From Lingula anatina (Eukaryota > Brachiopoda > Lingulata > Lingulida > Lingulidae), in the NCBI RefSeq assembly GCF_001039355.2, contig NW_019775946.1, forward strand, positions 241,399 through 305,398: a stretch of DNA of 64,000 nucleotides, in the 5' to 3' direction. Below the pieces are notes generated by a model, which saw nothing but the letters and a program-made list of their open reading frames with translations, had not been told where the DNA came from and made no database searches. Within the stretch, counting starts at the first letter, position 1. Each line of letters opens with the position of its first letter. The position numbers and the translations under genes are program-made. Of this stretch, positions 23,660 through 35,600 are shown one piece after another.

Positions 23660-26600
23660 ATGGCTTTGTCGAAAGTTCAAGCAGCCGTCAGTAACGGTCG
23701 GAGATCGCCGTCACCAGAAGTTAGTATTGATCTATCTACGGACTCTTACAGGAATAAATGTCAACATCTGAGTGAAACAGTAAAGGAGCTTCACAAACAG
23801 TTGAAAAGTGCTCAAATTAAATTACAAGGCTACCAAACAATTTCAGATCTGCACAGAGAAGCAAGGCAAGAAATAGAGGAGCTAACATCGCAGTTGCAGT
23901 TACAGGAGAGATTACTGGACGTTTATAAAAGCCGGTTGTTAAGTCTTGGAGCATCTATTTCTACAACGGTTGGGAATGATGAAAAATATGTTCCTGGACC
24001 TTCAAAACAACTGATTGACAATTTAGTAAAGGAAAACACAAAACTAAAGCAGCATCTCAAATTTGCCAACTGTGATCCACAACAATTAGAAGAAGCTCTA
24101 CTGGTAAGTAACTTTTTTCTTCTATGTTTTGTTTCTGATCTCATTATTTGTGTCTCAGAAATTGGGAAAGAGAGACTGCAGGGGGTAAAATTTTTTTCCA
24201 TACAATTTGGGCAAACATTTATTTAAGTCCATTTGGAAACTTCTCAGTTTTTTATTCAAATTAAATTTTTGTTCTCTGTATAGACCATTTGTTTATTTAG
24301 CCAAGCTACCATGTCTTTTATTCAGTTCAAAAGCTTTTATAATCAACAAGAATAGGCTTTTCACAAGGTAAATGGAAACTCCCAGGTGAATAGGCACATA
24401 TACATTGTGTTTTATCACCTGACCTTGAAAAATGAGTAAACAGATGTCAAGCTCAAGTTTCAGCCAATAGGATCAGTGGAAATTTTTAGGCTTGGCGTTA
24501 GATTATATATAGCTCAGATTTGAACAGAAAAACAGTTTGAAAGATAAACAAAATGACTGTAAGTTTGAATTTTTTTAAAAATATTATTTTACTATTGTTT
24601 TAGGTATAAAATAGCCATTTTAATCAATTTTTGAAGTAAATGCATCTGTTTTTTGTTTTAATTTTCTAGCAGGTATACATTAGAATAAAGGTCTGTTTAA
24701 TTATATTTTTGAATACCTTTTTGTACAGGTGTTATTTTCAAAAAACTTTCTCTTTTTTTGTGCGTGAATTTTGTGGTAAGTCAATAAGTATTCTACAGGT
24801 AGTAACAATAGTTTCCTTCTGGAATCATAATGTTTGGGATTTAGGGACAAGTACATAATTAGCATATTACACAATAAATGGTGACTAAACAACCCAGAGT
24901 TGCCTAGTGAAACATACTAGGTTGAAAGACAGGTCATTTTATCTGTCCTCCAGTTTATCACTGAATAAGTTTGTACTTTGTACTTTGCACCCCGCCCCAG
25001 TGAGTAATTATTAACTTGTGTTGTACATTATTCATATTCTGATATAGGTTCAATAGTATTGATTTAATATTTGTATTTAGAGGGGGATGCCTCTGTTATA
25101 ATGACCAATAAGATAAATAATGACTTATCACAGTGCCTCCCATTGACACAATAACTAATATGTGATGATGATCTACTTAGTTTAGTCACATTTATGTTAT
25201 TAATTCCTGTCACCTGTCCTGAACTGTTATCAGACAATGCTGTCAACCAGGTAGCGACATGGGTACCAGATACAGCTCTGATTTAGTGTCACATGCCCTC
25301 TGCATGGCATCTCATAATATTCCCCTCTCTTTGAAACTGTTTGCCACTTTCATCCGACCATTTTTGGTAAATGACAGGTGAAAGTACCTGTTCTTTGATT
25401 CTTCCTTGTGTGAGTTTTGATAAGGATATTGGGAAAATTTGGCAGAGGAAAAAGGATGTTATTGATGGAAAATGATACTGCGGAGGGGTCTTGTCTCCCC
25501 AAGTACCCCCATTTTTATATTGGGATATTTGAGGATAGTATTTGACTGTTTTCTCCATATTGGATGAATACATAGTACCTTACAGAGCAGAGTATGCATT
25601 TCCTATTCATATTTAAAAATAAAAAAGAAAAAATAAAAAAAGAAATAAAAATAAAGAAATATTAGCAGATAAGTGAATTTGAAAAATAAAAATAAAAATC
25701 TGAACAGAAGTTTATTGTCTGTGCTCTGTTTTCCAGGCCAAACGTGAACTATTGAAGAGAAACCAAGAACTGGAAAAGTTAAATTTAGAGCTCTCCAACC
25801 AAATCAAAGTCCTTGAAAAATCTTTAGAGGCATCTCCCCAGGAAAAGGATATATTGATCCGCAGGCTGACGTCTGAGATTCAGGAGATCCAGCATAGTAG
25901 TTTGACGCAGGATGTTTTATGTCAGTCCCTGTCAGAAGAAACCAATAACCTAAAAAAGAGGCTGAAGGAAACTGCAGAGGAGTGTCAGCGCTTGGCACAG
26001 CAGCTGGGAGAAAGAGAAAGATCTGTGGAAAATTGTAGAAAGCCTGTAAGTTTTAAAATAATTTTCACCTTTGCACTTGACCTAAAATTTACAATAATTG
26101 GGGAATAGCAATACTTCCTTGTTAATGCAGAAAAAAAAGTCCCAGAGAGTACATAAAAAAATTGTAATAAGAGGATTGGCAGGATGGAACAAATGTATAT
26201 AAAGTGCCAAATGTTTTTATCATCAAAATGTTAAAGTTATATGTGAGATGAAAGGTAAAATACGGGTGGGTATTACACTTTCATTAAGACAAGGTGTGGG
26301 ATATAGTAAGAAACCACAAGCAGCACAAATTAATTTATATGTAGAGTTTATATGGAGGTAGCATAAAACAAGTGCTTCACCTCGCACTTACCTGCATCAA
26401 CCAGGAAGTAGGTTTATCTATATGAATAAAAGTGGTTAGTAATGTGGTTGGCAGTGCCAAGACTAACAATTTACTTTGTAGATTTATCTGTTCTTATCTT
26501 TAAGGAACTTTAAACCAGTTTAAGGACCCAACTTTGTTTATGATTATCAGATGAATAAACTTGATAAAATGTTTGTAAGATTTGCAATATAAAGAAAATA

Positions 26601-29445
26601 TGAAAAAAAAAACACCCCTGTAATTTATTAACTAATGTGATTCAAAGGAAAAAAAATGTAAGAAAGCACCTCCCTTGGACAAAATTGCAGAGAATTAGCT
26701 CTCAGTATAAACTTCTAAACCGTCATACATCTATTTTTGGAGGTGAGTGCTGTGTGTGTGTGTGACTATTACTTAGTGGCCTTAGGGATAAAGAATACTT
26801 TTCTATACAAAACTTTATAAATCTGCATTCCTTAGTAATACTCATTAGAGGATGACCTGAAATTATTGTAGTCTATAGTGCTACAGCATTGTTGTTATGG
26901 TACAGTAAACAGGCAGAGTGCCAAGTGCTTGGAAACCACATTTTGACTTTTAATTAAGTTAAAAGATATAAATTTTCTAAAGCAGGGTCAAATAAATAAC
27001 CTTTCAAGAAGTAAGAAAACTGACAAGCAATTACCATAAAAGGTCTTGCTTTGTGGGAATAGAATCGAAATAGCAACACTGGGATTTTCCGGTGCCTATA
27101 AAGAGTTGAATGACGTAAATGCTTGAAAACGAAACAAGATAAAATTGAATAAGATGAAAATGTCAAACGGCTGCAAACATTTTGTGTTTTAACTACTCAT
27201 GGAAAAAAAGGAAAACATGAAATTAGAGAGAAGTGTCGAAGTGAGTATATTTTTCAGTGTGATATTTCTTTAAATTTTGTTAATACAGAGTTATTTGCTT
27301 GCAGTGCTTTCCAGGGCATTGCATTGACATGCTAATGTGCATATATTGATTGTGTTTCGTGGTAGAACATGATTGGCCGCATGAAAGCAACAAAAATCAA
27401 TTTTTGCTCTTTTCTCCAGTCTGCAGGTGGAAGTGGGCAGATTGATGCTGACGTAGACAGTCTGAAGAGAAGAATAGCACAGCTTGAGACACAACTGAAG
27501 GAGGTGAGTTGGCTGGAAGGGGGAATGAACACAGCTCAAGTTAATCACTGTACAAATCATATACAGCATGTTATTTTAGTATGATATTCAGTGGTGTTGT
27601 AACAAATATACTGTGTTGTGCGCTGTTAATACATTTTCATATAAATTATGCTATTTCTGACTATGACTCATCTTAATGATATGCGATTGGGAGTGACACA
27701 CATGGCTAGAATAGGATGCAACTTGGGTTTTTGTCAAGGAATAGAATAAATGTATTTAGTAAATTAATGTACTTTATATGTGGGCACACATTTATATGCT
27801 AATCCATCTAATCATGGATGTGCCTCATCTGCAGGTGGCTTCTATGAACCAGCGGTGGCAGAATTATAACGAACAGAGAGAACAGTACGTAAGAAAGGTT
27901 CAACAAGACTGTTCTGAACTTGAGACCAGATTAAAGCACCAGCACATAGACCCAACAGCTGCCATGTCAGAAAACCAACAAAAAGCTGTTGATGCCATGC
28001 TGTTGAAGTACAAGCAGAAGCTACAGAATGCTGAAGATGAGAAGCAGAAGGTGTGTGTGTGTGTTTATATTATAATTATGAAACCAGAATTGCTAAGATG
28101 CATGCAAAAGAATCCTGGCATTTTGTATTGCATGAGAACCCACCTTATTTTTTGATAATGCAATTGTCATTTGCATTTGTGGGGTTTAAATCCTCTATGA
28201 TACCTTTAGGTGGAGGAAGAGCTGATGGCAGAAAGGAGAGAAAAAGTAGCTCTTAGGGAGACTGTGCAAGCTCTGACAGCCAGGGTTGATGAATTAGAGC
28301 ACCAGGCCCAATACAGCAGGGCCTCACAGAGTGGGGACGATGTCGACATTCTGAAAACACAGATCCAGATCTTCAAAGATGACTTTGAACAAGAAAGGCG
28401 TGACAGAGAGACGGCTCAGGGGAAAGTCCACGAACTGGAGGATGAATTACGTATTGTGAAACAACAGGTAAATGTGCGCCGTTAGTGAGCTTCTTGTTTG
28501 TCTAGATGATTGTAAATGTTTAATAATATGGATTGTATATGGTTGTTATTTGTTTTGTAGTCAATATTATTTCATTAAATTTTTTAGATGTTTTTATAAA
28601 CTGACAGTGTATTCCATTTAAAGCTGTCAAGTGATAAGCAGTATATGTATGGTGTTGTGCAAATGTATATATTTTTGATTTTCTGTTTTGCAGTTGGAAA
28701 TGTTTCAAAGAGATGCTATGACATCCATGCAAAGAAGACGACAGGAAGCCTTACAGGAGTATGAAAGACAATACTATAACCAACATGTAAGTATATTCTT
28801 GTGAATCTGGATCTTTTTGTACCAAATTTCATGAGTTTAAAGGAAGTGGTGACTTTGCATTTCCTGCATACATTCGTGGATTTCCCTTTCAGTCAAGTCT
28901 TGTGTAATGACCAAGCAGTTAAATACAGGAAATTGTATGATGTTTTGCTTTTCATTTCCAAAGCAAATTATAAAGTAAAAAATGTGGTATTGTAAAAGGA
29001 AGATATTTGCAGTGCACTGAATCAGATATGAACTAGTTCTATAATAACTGTAATATTCAAAGAAAAGACACTTCACTCTTAAAAAAAATAGATAAATAAA
29101 TAAATAATTAATTAATTATTTAAAAATAAAACAAAAAGATCATAGTATAACATGCACTGTTTGTTTCTTTTCCAGAACCAAGGTTTAGTTGCACGGGGTG
29201 GGAACTACCCTAGAGCTGGTAACCTATATATGGACAGTAATGTGGTTGCTGACGGTGACGATGAAGATGATACACAGGAACCAGAGGGTGGCTTTGATGA
29301 AATAGATGGTTTTGACATGGTGGACGGTCCCATTCCCCAAGGAAAACAAAGCTCAGACTTTCTAGAGTGTCCAAAATGCCAAAAAGCTTACAGAACTGAA
29401 CAACACACTGAACTGTTGGAACATATTGATGTCTGCTGTGATTGA
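23660..29445 (+). CDS. TNIP: TNIP/ABIN-optineurin family ubiquitin-binding adaptor, 557 aa
   Basis: Seven coding exons, all phase 0: 23660-24103, 25737-26045, 27420-27503, 27835-28050, 28210-28467, 28694-28786, 29176-29445. Residues about 20-350 are mostly coiled coil. Exon 4 (from residue 280) has an ABIN-homology-1-like segment (MNQRWQNYNEQREQYVRK). Exon 5 has the UBAN motif from residue 397 (DILKTQIQIFKDDFEQERRD), which in NEMO, optineurin and TNIP proteins binds linear or K63 polyubiquitin. The C-terminus is a C2HC zinc finger (C533, C536, H551, C555 or C556), as in NEMO, optineurin and TNIP2. An acidic linker carries two LIR-like motifs. In this family the protein restrains or relays NF-kappaB signalling in the cytoplasm. 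TNIP is favoured over NEMO or OPTN by the AHD1-like segment; the exact orthology is unproven. Confidence 0.85.
24374..24512 (+). promoter_or_regulatory. Candidate internal promoter in intron 1 of TNIP-like gene
   Basis: In order: perfect kappaB site (24374-24383, GGGAGTTTCC on the minus strand), AP-1-like TGAGTAA (24433-24439), CCAAT box (24464-24468) and TATATATAG (24504-24512). Spacing from TATA would put initiation near 24,535-24,540. The CCAAT box would then lie about 70 bp upstream of it and the kappaB site about 155 bp upstream. This is inferred from sequence only. Confidence 0.5.
24535..24558 (+). CDS. Candidate alternative first exon of TNIP-like gene (codes Met-Thr)
   Basis: ATG at 24553 has A at -3, followed by ACT and then the strong donor GTAAGT (24559-24564). 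It is phase 0, so it joins exon 2 (phase 0, starting AKRELLKR) in frame. The product would be about 411 residues, lacking the first 148 residues of the long form but keeping AHD1, UBAN and zinc finger. The exon start is a guess from the TATA position. Confidence 0.45.
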
Positions 29446-30560
29446 GCTAAGGTGATGCTGGGTCTCCCTCAGTTAAAGTGGGAAGTACCAACAAGAGCTT
29501 AGATAATGTATCAAAATCTGATATATTATCTTTTTTTTTTTTCACATTTTCTCCAAGAGGTCTTTCCAAGATGAATAACGGAAAGAGAAGATAATGTGAA
29601 AATTCCAAGTGTTTGGAAAAAAAAGGACTTTCCACTGCTGCTACCCAAATGCAGCTGCTGTTTGTGCCGTCCAAGTTATGTTGCATGAGGTTTGCTTAAC
29701 TGGAAGCTTAAGCAATTAATTTTACCATGCTAAATGGTGCAGAATATAAAGCGTCATCCTTCCATAACTTCTGTATGGCACTTCCCTGACAGATGATTTA
29801 CAAAATAACCTGGGCACTCACAACAGAAAATTAGAAATAAGAAAGATATCTTATAGAGAAAATTACTAAAAAAAAAAGAGAAAAACAACATCAATTGAAA
29901 AAAATGTAAAGGAAACTAAGAAAAGGACTTGATGATCATTCAAGCGGCAGGGATATCGTAGAAAAAAAACTTAAATTTTAAGAGAGAAGGTAGGAAACTT
30001 GTAAAGTATCATATAGAAAAGAAGTGTCAATACTAGTCATTAAAAGAAAAACTTAATTGATCATTGAACTTGCATACATACAAATTTTGTTGTAATCATG
30101 ATGTTTCTTACAAGTTTCTTGTAATTATTTTCGTTAAGCAAAAAATTAAACATATTTCAAGTGTAAATTATGTACAAATATGTGTTAAATATAAAGCTGC
30201 ATCATCCCTTCATGATTTCTATATGGCACTTTCCAGACACATTTACAAAATTATCTCGACTTCCGAAACAGAAAATTAAAAATAAAAAAAGACCTATAAA
30301 ACAGGAAAGTACAACTGGGTGATTATCTAAGAGGAAGGGAAATACTGAAAAAACTTTTCTGCATTTCAGGAGATTAGGTAAGAGAGATGGAAAAGATGTG
30401 CCAATCCTTTTTTTTTTTGGGGGGGGGGAGCAGCATTCTTGCTAATGATTGAATAAACGTAGGTGTGTTTCTTGTAATTATTTTAGTTGATTGTAATTAT
30501 GGTTTTTGAAATTCTGCACGTTTCAAGTGTAAGTAATGTACAAACATAGATATGAAGCTA
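29446..30560 (+). other. 3'UTR/downstream of TNIP-like gene with diverged tandem repeat
   Basis: Two diverged units of about 400-440 bp. The first starts near 29743 (ATAAAGCGTCATCCTTCCAT, TATGGCACTTCCC). The second starts near 30189 (ATAAAGCTGCATCATCCCTT, TATGGCACTTTCC). Both contain TTTCAAGTGTAA...TGTACAAA near their ends. A poly-A signal AATAAA is at 30452-30457. How far the transcript extends is not known. Confidence 0.5.
30452..30457 (+). terminator. Possible poly-A signal of TNIP-like gene
   Basis: AATAAA within GATTGAATAAACG, about 1 kb after the TGA. Other AT-rich hexamers lie nearer the stop, so this is only one candidate. Confidence 0.35.
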
Positions 30561-31079
30561 CATACATATAGTAAGGGTTACATATGTGTTCACTTCTGTA
30601 ATTTGAAAAGTGGTACAAATGTATAGCACTTCCCTTAACGTTTTTTTTATCTGTTGTGTTAAAATGCATTAATGCTTATCCTACATTGAATTCAGGTTAA
30701 CCTCACAAAACTATATACGACGCAATGCGTTTTCAAAAAATAGTTGTTCAAACATTAAACATGTTGACAGTTGTATTTGTTTGATTTTTTATTTGTTATT
30801 ATAAAACCAAATTCCATATTTTTTTCCGTAAAGTTACTGTTCAGCTTATTAATGTCTCTAGTGAAGGGGCTTTTCACATAGTACACTTTTAAAATTGAAA
30901 TAAAGAGCTAGCAATGCCTTAAATACATACACGTGACCACAAATATTAATTAACAAGAGAAGAAAAGTCATTATGGTCATTTTGTTCTGAATGACATTCC
31001 AAGTGTCTAATGAGGAAGAATGTTTTTCTGTACCAGCCTCCAGTGTTCTGACACTGACTGATAATGGTGTAGAACTTAC

Positions 31080-31818
31080 TACTAGAAACATGGTAGGAAT
31101 GCAGTTCCAGTGACATTCTGCCCTTAAAAAGGGCTTCATCATTCTGGATAGCACACATTATACAACAATTTGCAACTTTTTTCAACCCTACAATGAAGTA
31201 ACTGTAAAACAAAATTGTAAATCCATGCAACAGCATGCCTATTCGTAACCATGATCTTCACTTTGATGCAATCTTGTTGTTTGATCTTGTTGAGTTCTGT
31301 AGATTTAACATCCACAAATATGAGCTGAGGATCGCCACTTCTTGTATGCTGTAGACGTAAATTGCCCCAATCTGACCAAGAGGATTTCAATCTTGCACAG
31401 AAAAAGTGACAGTTATAAAAATGGTGTGCAAAATTTAATCAAGCACATACAAGGCGTTCTTCAAGTTAAATCCGAAGGTTTGATGAATAAAATTAAAGAC
31501 CTCAAAAGGCTACACGTGATGCTCTCTCAAAACTTCTTTCAGTTTGTCTAATTTCCCTTTGAAAACTTTGGGATCACTTCCTGGTCTGCTCCTTTGCCTT
31601 AGGCTGAAGATGTGGGTATACTCCAACTCGGAGAACTGAGGACCCTGTTCCACTATAGATGTTAAGATCTCCTGTTAAAAAATAATAGTAATAAATAAAT
31701 TACCAATAAAAGCAATGTCCCACAAGTTAACCTTATTTTGGTATTGACCGACACAATCCGTATTTATGTAAACACAAATTACTATGAATAAGAATGTATA
31801 AATTTAAAAATTACCCAC
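31080..31818 (-). pseudogene. EXOC4: Second copy of the EXOC4 terminal exon and 3' flank
   Basis: 739 bp nearly identical to 32213-32950; I see one base change and one 1-bp indel. It carries an intact copy of the last coding exon (31671-31510, 53 residues plus TAG). It stops exactly at an N (31819), within the intron next to the preceding exon, so no upstream exon is attached. Either the gene's end was duplicated or an allele was left unmerged at a contig join. Confidence 0.75.
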
Positions 31819-31819
31819 N

Positions 31820-32212
31820 AAAATTACGAGAAAGAAACATTTTAGGGTTCAACTATTGTTCCTATGGGCGAAAGTGGATATTTGTCATTCTATATTGTGC
31901 AGTATCACCCAGTGACGTCATTGTGACGTCACCTTTGGTCTCATTGATGTGCACAGTGAGCGTACGTTTTTAAAATCTATTTATGATATCATAATTAGTG
32001 CTGGTAGTACTCGTTTTGGTGAAATCTGAATGTACATAAAATGCTGAGTCAGCATATTTAAGAGAGCCGCTCATCCGGGTACTTGTGAATATTGGAGTTG
32101 CCCCCCGATCCAAAATTGACAAACACCCAATGGTCATTCATCGTGGAAAGTTTCATGCTTTTATCATCTTTTGCACAATTCTGGATATAATTTGGACTTA
32201 ACCGCCTGACTA
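31820..32212. other. Unique segment between the two copies of the EXOC4 terminal exon
   Basis: 393 bp with no homology to the flank of the other copy. It contains TGACGTCATTGTGACGTCA near 31912-31930. No coding exon seen. It could be a haplotype-specific 3' flank or insertion. Confidence 0.4.
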
Positions 32213-32641
32213 TACTAGAAACATGGTAGGAATGCAGTTCCAGTGACATTCTGCCCTTAAAAAGGGCTTCATCATACTGGATAGCACACATTATACAACA
32301 ATTTGCAACTTTTTTCAACCCTACAATGAAGTAACTGTAAAACAAAATTGTAAATCCATGCAACAGCATGCCTATTCGTAACCATGATCTTCACTTTGAT
32401 GCAATCTTGTTGTTTGATCTTGTTGAGTTCTGTAGATTTAACATCCACAAATATGAGCTGAGGATCGCCACTTCTTGTATGCTGTAGACGTAAATTGCCC
32501 CAATCTGACAAGAGGATTTCAATCTTGCACAGAAAAAGTGACAGTTATAAAAATGGTGTGCAAAATTTAATCAAGCACATACAAGGCGTTCTTCAAGTTA
32601 AATCCGAAGGTTTGATGAATAAAATTAAAGACCTCAAAAGG

Positions 32642-35600
32642 CTACACGTGATGCTCTCTCAAAACTTCTTTCAGTTTGTCTAATTTCCCTTTGAAAACTT
32701 TGGGATCACTTCCTGGTCTGCTCCTTTGCCTTAGGCTGAAGATGTGGGTATACTCCAACTCGGAGAACTGAGGACCCTGTTCCACTATAGATGTTAAGAT
32801 CTCCTGTTAAAAAATAATAGTAATAAATAAATTACCAATAAAAGCAATGTCCCACAAGTTAACCTTATTTTGGTATTGACCGACACAATCCGTATTTATG
32901 TAAACACAAATTACTATGAATAAGAATGTATAAATTTAAAAATTACCCACCTCGAGGCTTAAATGTAGCAGTTCATAATACTGGCGCGCTCTGTCTAGAT
33001 CAACTTCTCTAGAGGAGGTGATGTTGCTCAGATTCTGCTGCATGGCAAAGATATTCCTGCACCTGTAGAAAACAATGGCAACCTGTTGATCATACAAACA
33101 TAACAATATCTAAAACCATGCTACTAGTCTGTAAGTTGGAGGGAGCATTAGAATCCAGGGATTGGATGCATACATACTTTTACCCAATAACTCCATTGTC
33201 TTTTTTTAACCTCTTTCAAATTCCCCACATAAGCTTCTTTATACAATTCCAGCAACCTCACTTCTTACATTTTACATTGACTATTGTTTACTGGTTTTAT
33301 TGTATGCTGTACTTACATCTTCTTAATTCCATTCTCATTGATCCTAGTGAGGAACTGTGCACTGCTGATCAGGAGGGTGGCAATCAGGTGTCCAAGACCA
33401 TCAAATATATACCTGGTTCCAGAGAAAAAATACTAGAAAGCTACTTGCATGGATAGTTGTTGGTCATGAGATGTAAGTAAGCACTCAAGCACAAAACCTA
33501 CTTATATTATGGTATCAGCATTCAACAAATTAACCATGACATTCTATCGATTGCAGCAAAATCAAATTTACACTTTAATTACACACTATTTTAATTAAAA
33601 CATTCAAATCAAGAACCTTAAAACTATAAAAGTGTCTTACATGAACTTCCGTGGCTGCAGACTCTGCGACATGGCCTCCTCGATACCTGTCAAATCTTTG
33701 TTTAGTTTTAGCACATTGGCGTCAGGGTCCATGTCATCTAAAGCACCAGAGTAGTTGGACTGAAATACAATTCAGAATTTTAATTGAAATAACTTTGAAG
33801 GTAATCACTATGAAAACTTCTTAGCGAGTTGAAAACTCTCATGACTTTACGGTTTTCCAATGTCACCTAGAGAATTTTTTTTCACTAGATAGTCACTATA
33901 CTGTCCAATGTGAATTTTGCATAGCATTCAGTTAACATCATCACTCTGTTGGCGTTTGGAATAGATTACTTTTGACATATATGGCAAAATTTAAAAGCCA
34001 TTTTGTAAGATCATTACAGTGACTGTCTTCATCCTTATTATGACAAAGTTGAGAGATTTCTTTGGAAGCTATCATTCAAAAACGTTACTAACAATACATT
34101 GATAGCCATGGTTCAAAACCCTTAAAAAAATTCATAGTTTGTGCACAGCTTACCGATTTTGCCACTGGAATAATGTAGTAAAAGCAGTGAACACGAACTT
34201 CTAAATGTAGCACCAACAAACACATATCTGCCAACTCCTGGAAATCTTGAGCTAGGGTGAGAAGAGACCTGAAAATTAACATACAATTTAAGTTAGAGCA
34301 CTGTTCCTGCCAAAATGTACGTATTAATTATTCTTTATGTGTAACACTAGTGGATCTAAAACGGTTTCTTTCTATAAACTCAGAAATTTATTAATCTTTT
34401 TTTTGTAATATAAAAGAATGCCACATATGATATGTGGCAAAATATCCAAAATCTATTTTACTTGGCAATTTTTGAAATATTTATAAAAATGCATAGTATA
34501 TAAACTAATTTCAAAACATTTTACAGTTCAAATGTTTGTACTTACTGCATTGTTTCTTTAGAGAACTGACATCCCTAAAAGAAAGAAAAAATTATTTATA
34601 TTTGTCTGTAAATATGAACTTTGTAACAATTCCATGATCCACTTTGAAGAAAGGCAATAAAATAAAATTGAAAGTAAATATCGTAATTGGCTGGTATGAT
34701 TCTGAATCACAAACTTCCAAAAATATGTCACAACCTTATTGATAGAAAAACTCAAATCACCACCATACTCACCTTCCCAACAGCTACTCTTGGTGAAGCT
34801 GGCAGATTATGGACAAATTCTTTCATTTTGTTTGAAAACCATTCCTGTTAGAAAAAACATTTTAAGTTAGTACATTTTCAGTTAGACACTGAAAAAATAC
34901 TGAAAAAGACATTTACTAACAGCATGGGTTTTGGGCCATTGTACAGTATTCAACAAAGTATTTATTGTAGACATATCAGTGTATCATATGATATATAATG
35001 GTTGAGCCTCTGTTACTGTCTATTATCATTAGCCTTACCAGACTCTCGTGCAGGTTCCCCAGTGTTCTAAGCTGTGAGGAGTCAGAAATAATCTCATGGA
35101 GTGGAATGGTAGTCTCGGAGGAAGACAGATTTCCAGTGAGGATCTCAGACTCCTTGGAATTCATGGCTCTCATATCTGCCTCTGAGAAATGCAGATCCAC
35201 TGGCTTAAGTTCCTTTTCATTCTGCAGGTACAGCCAGTTTGGCAGGGACCTGAGAGAAAGAAAATGCTTCAATGTATTTTTCTTTTTAGAATAGTCATAC
35301 ATTTAATCAAAGTACAAGAGCCCACTTCTTAATGGCAGTTACTTCAACTTTCAAGCTTTTCTATTGTGTTCATACCTACAACACTTGACAGTATGTTATA
35401 TTATTACAAACTACTTGATGACAAATAATTCCAGTTTAATCCAAGTTGTTTTGGAACAACTTTTAATTAAATCAAATCAAACATTTGTAAGTATAATTAT
35501 AATATCAAACACCTGTCTCACCTGAGTAACCTACTGATATCTTCATCTTTGGCCCACATAGCACTAATGATACGGTTATCCTCAGAATCAGGCTGCACTA

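Noticed and set aside
31342-31551. 69-codon plus-strand frame repeated at 32495-32683
   Set aside because: Antisense to the EXOC4 terminal exon and its flank; its repetition reflects the DNA duplication, not a gene family.
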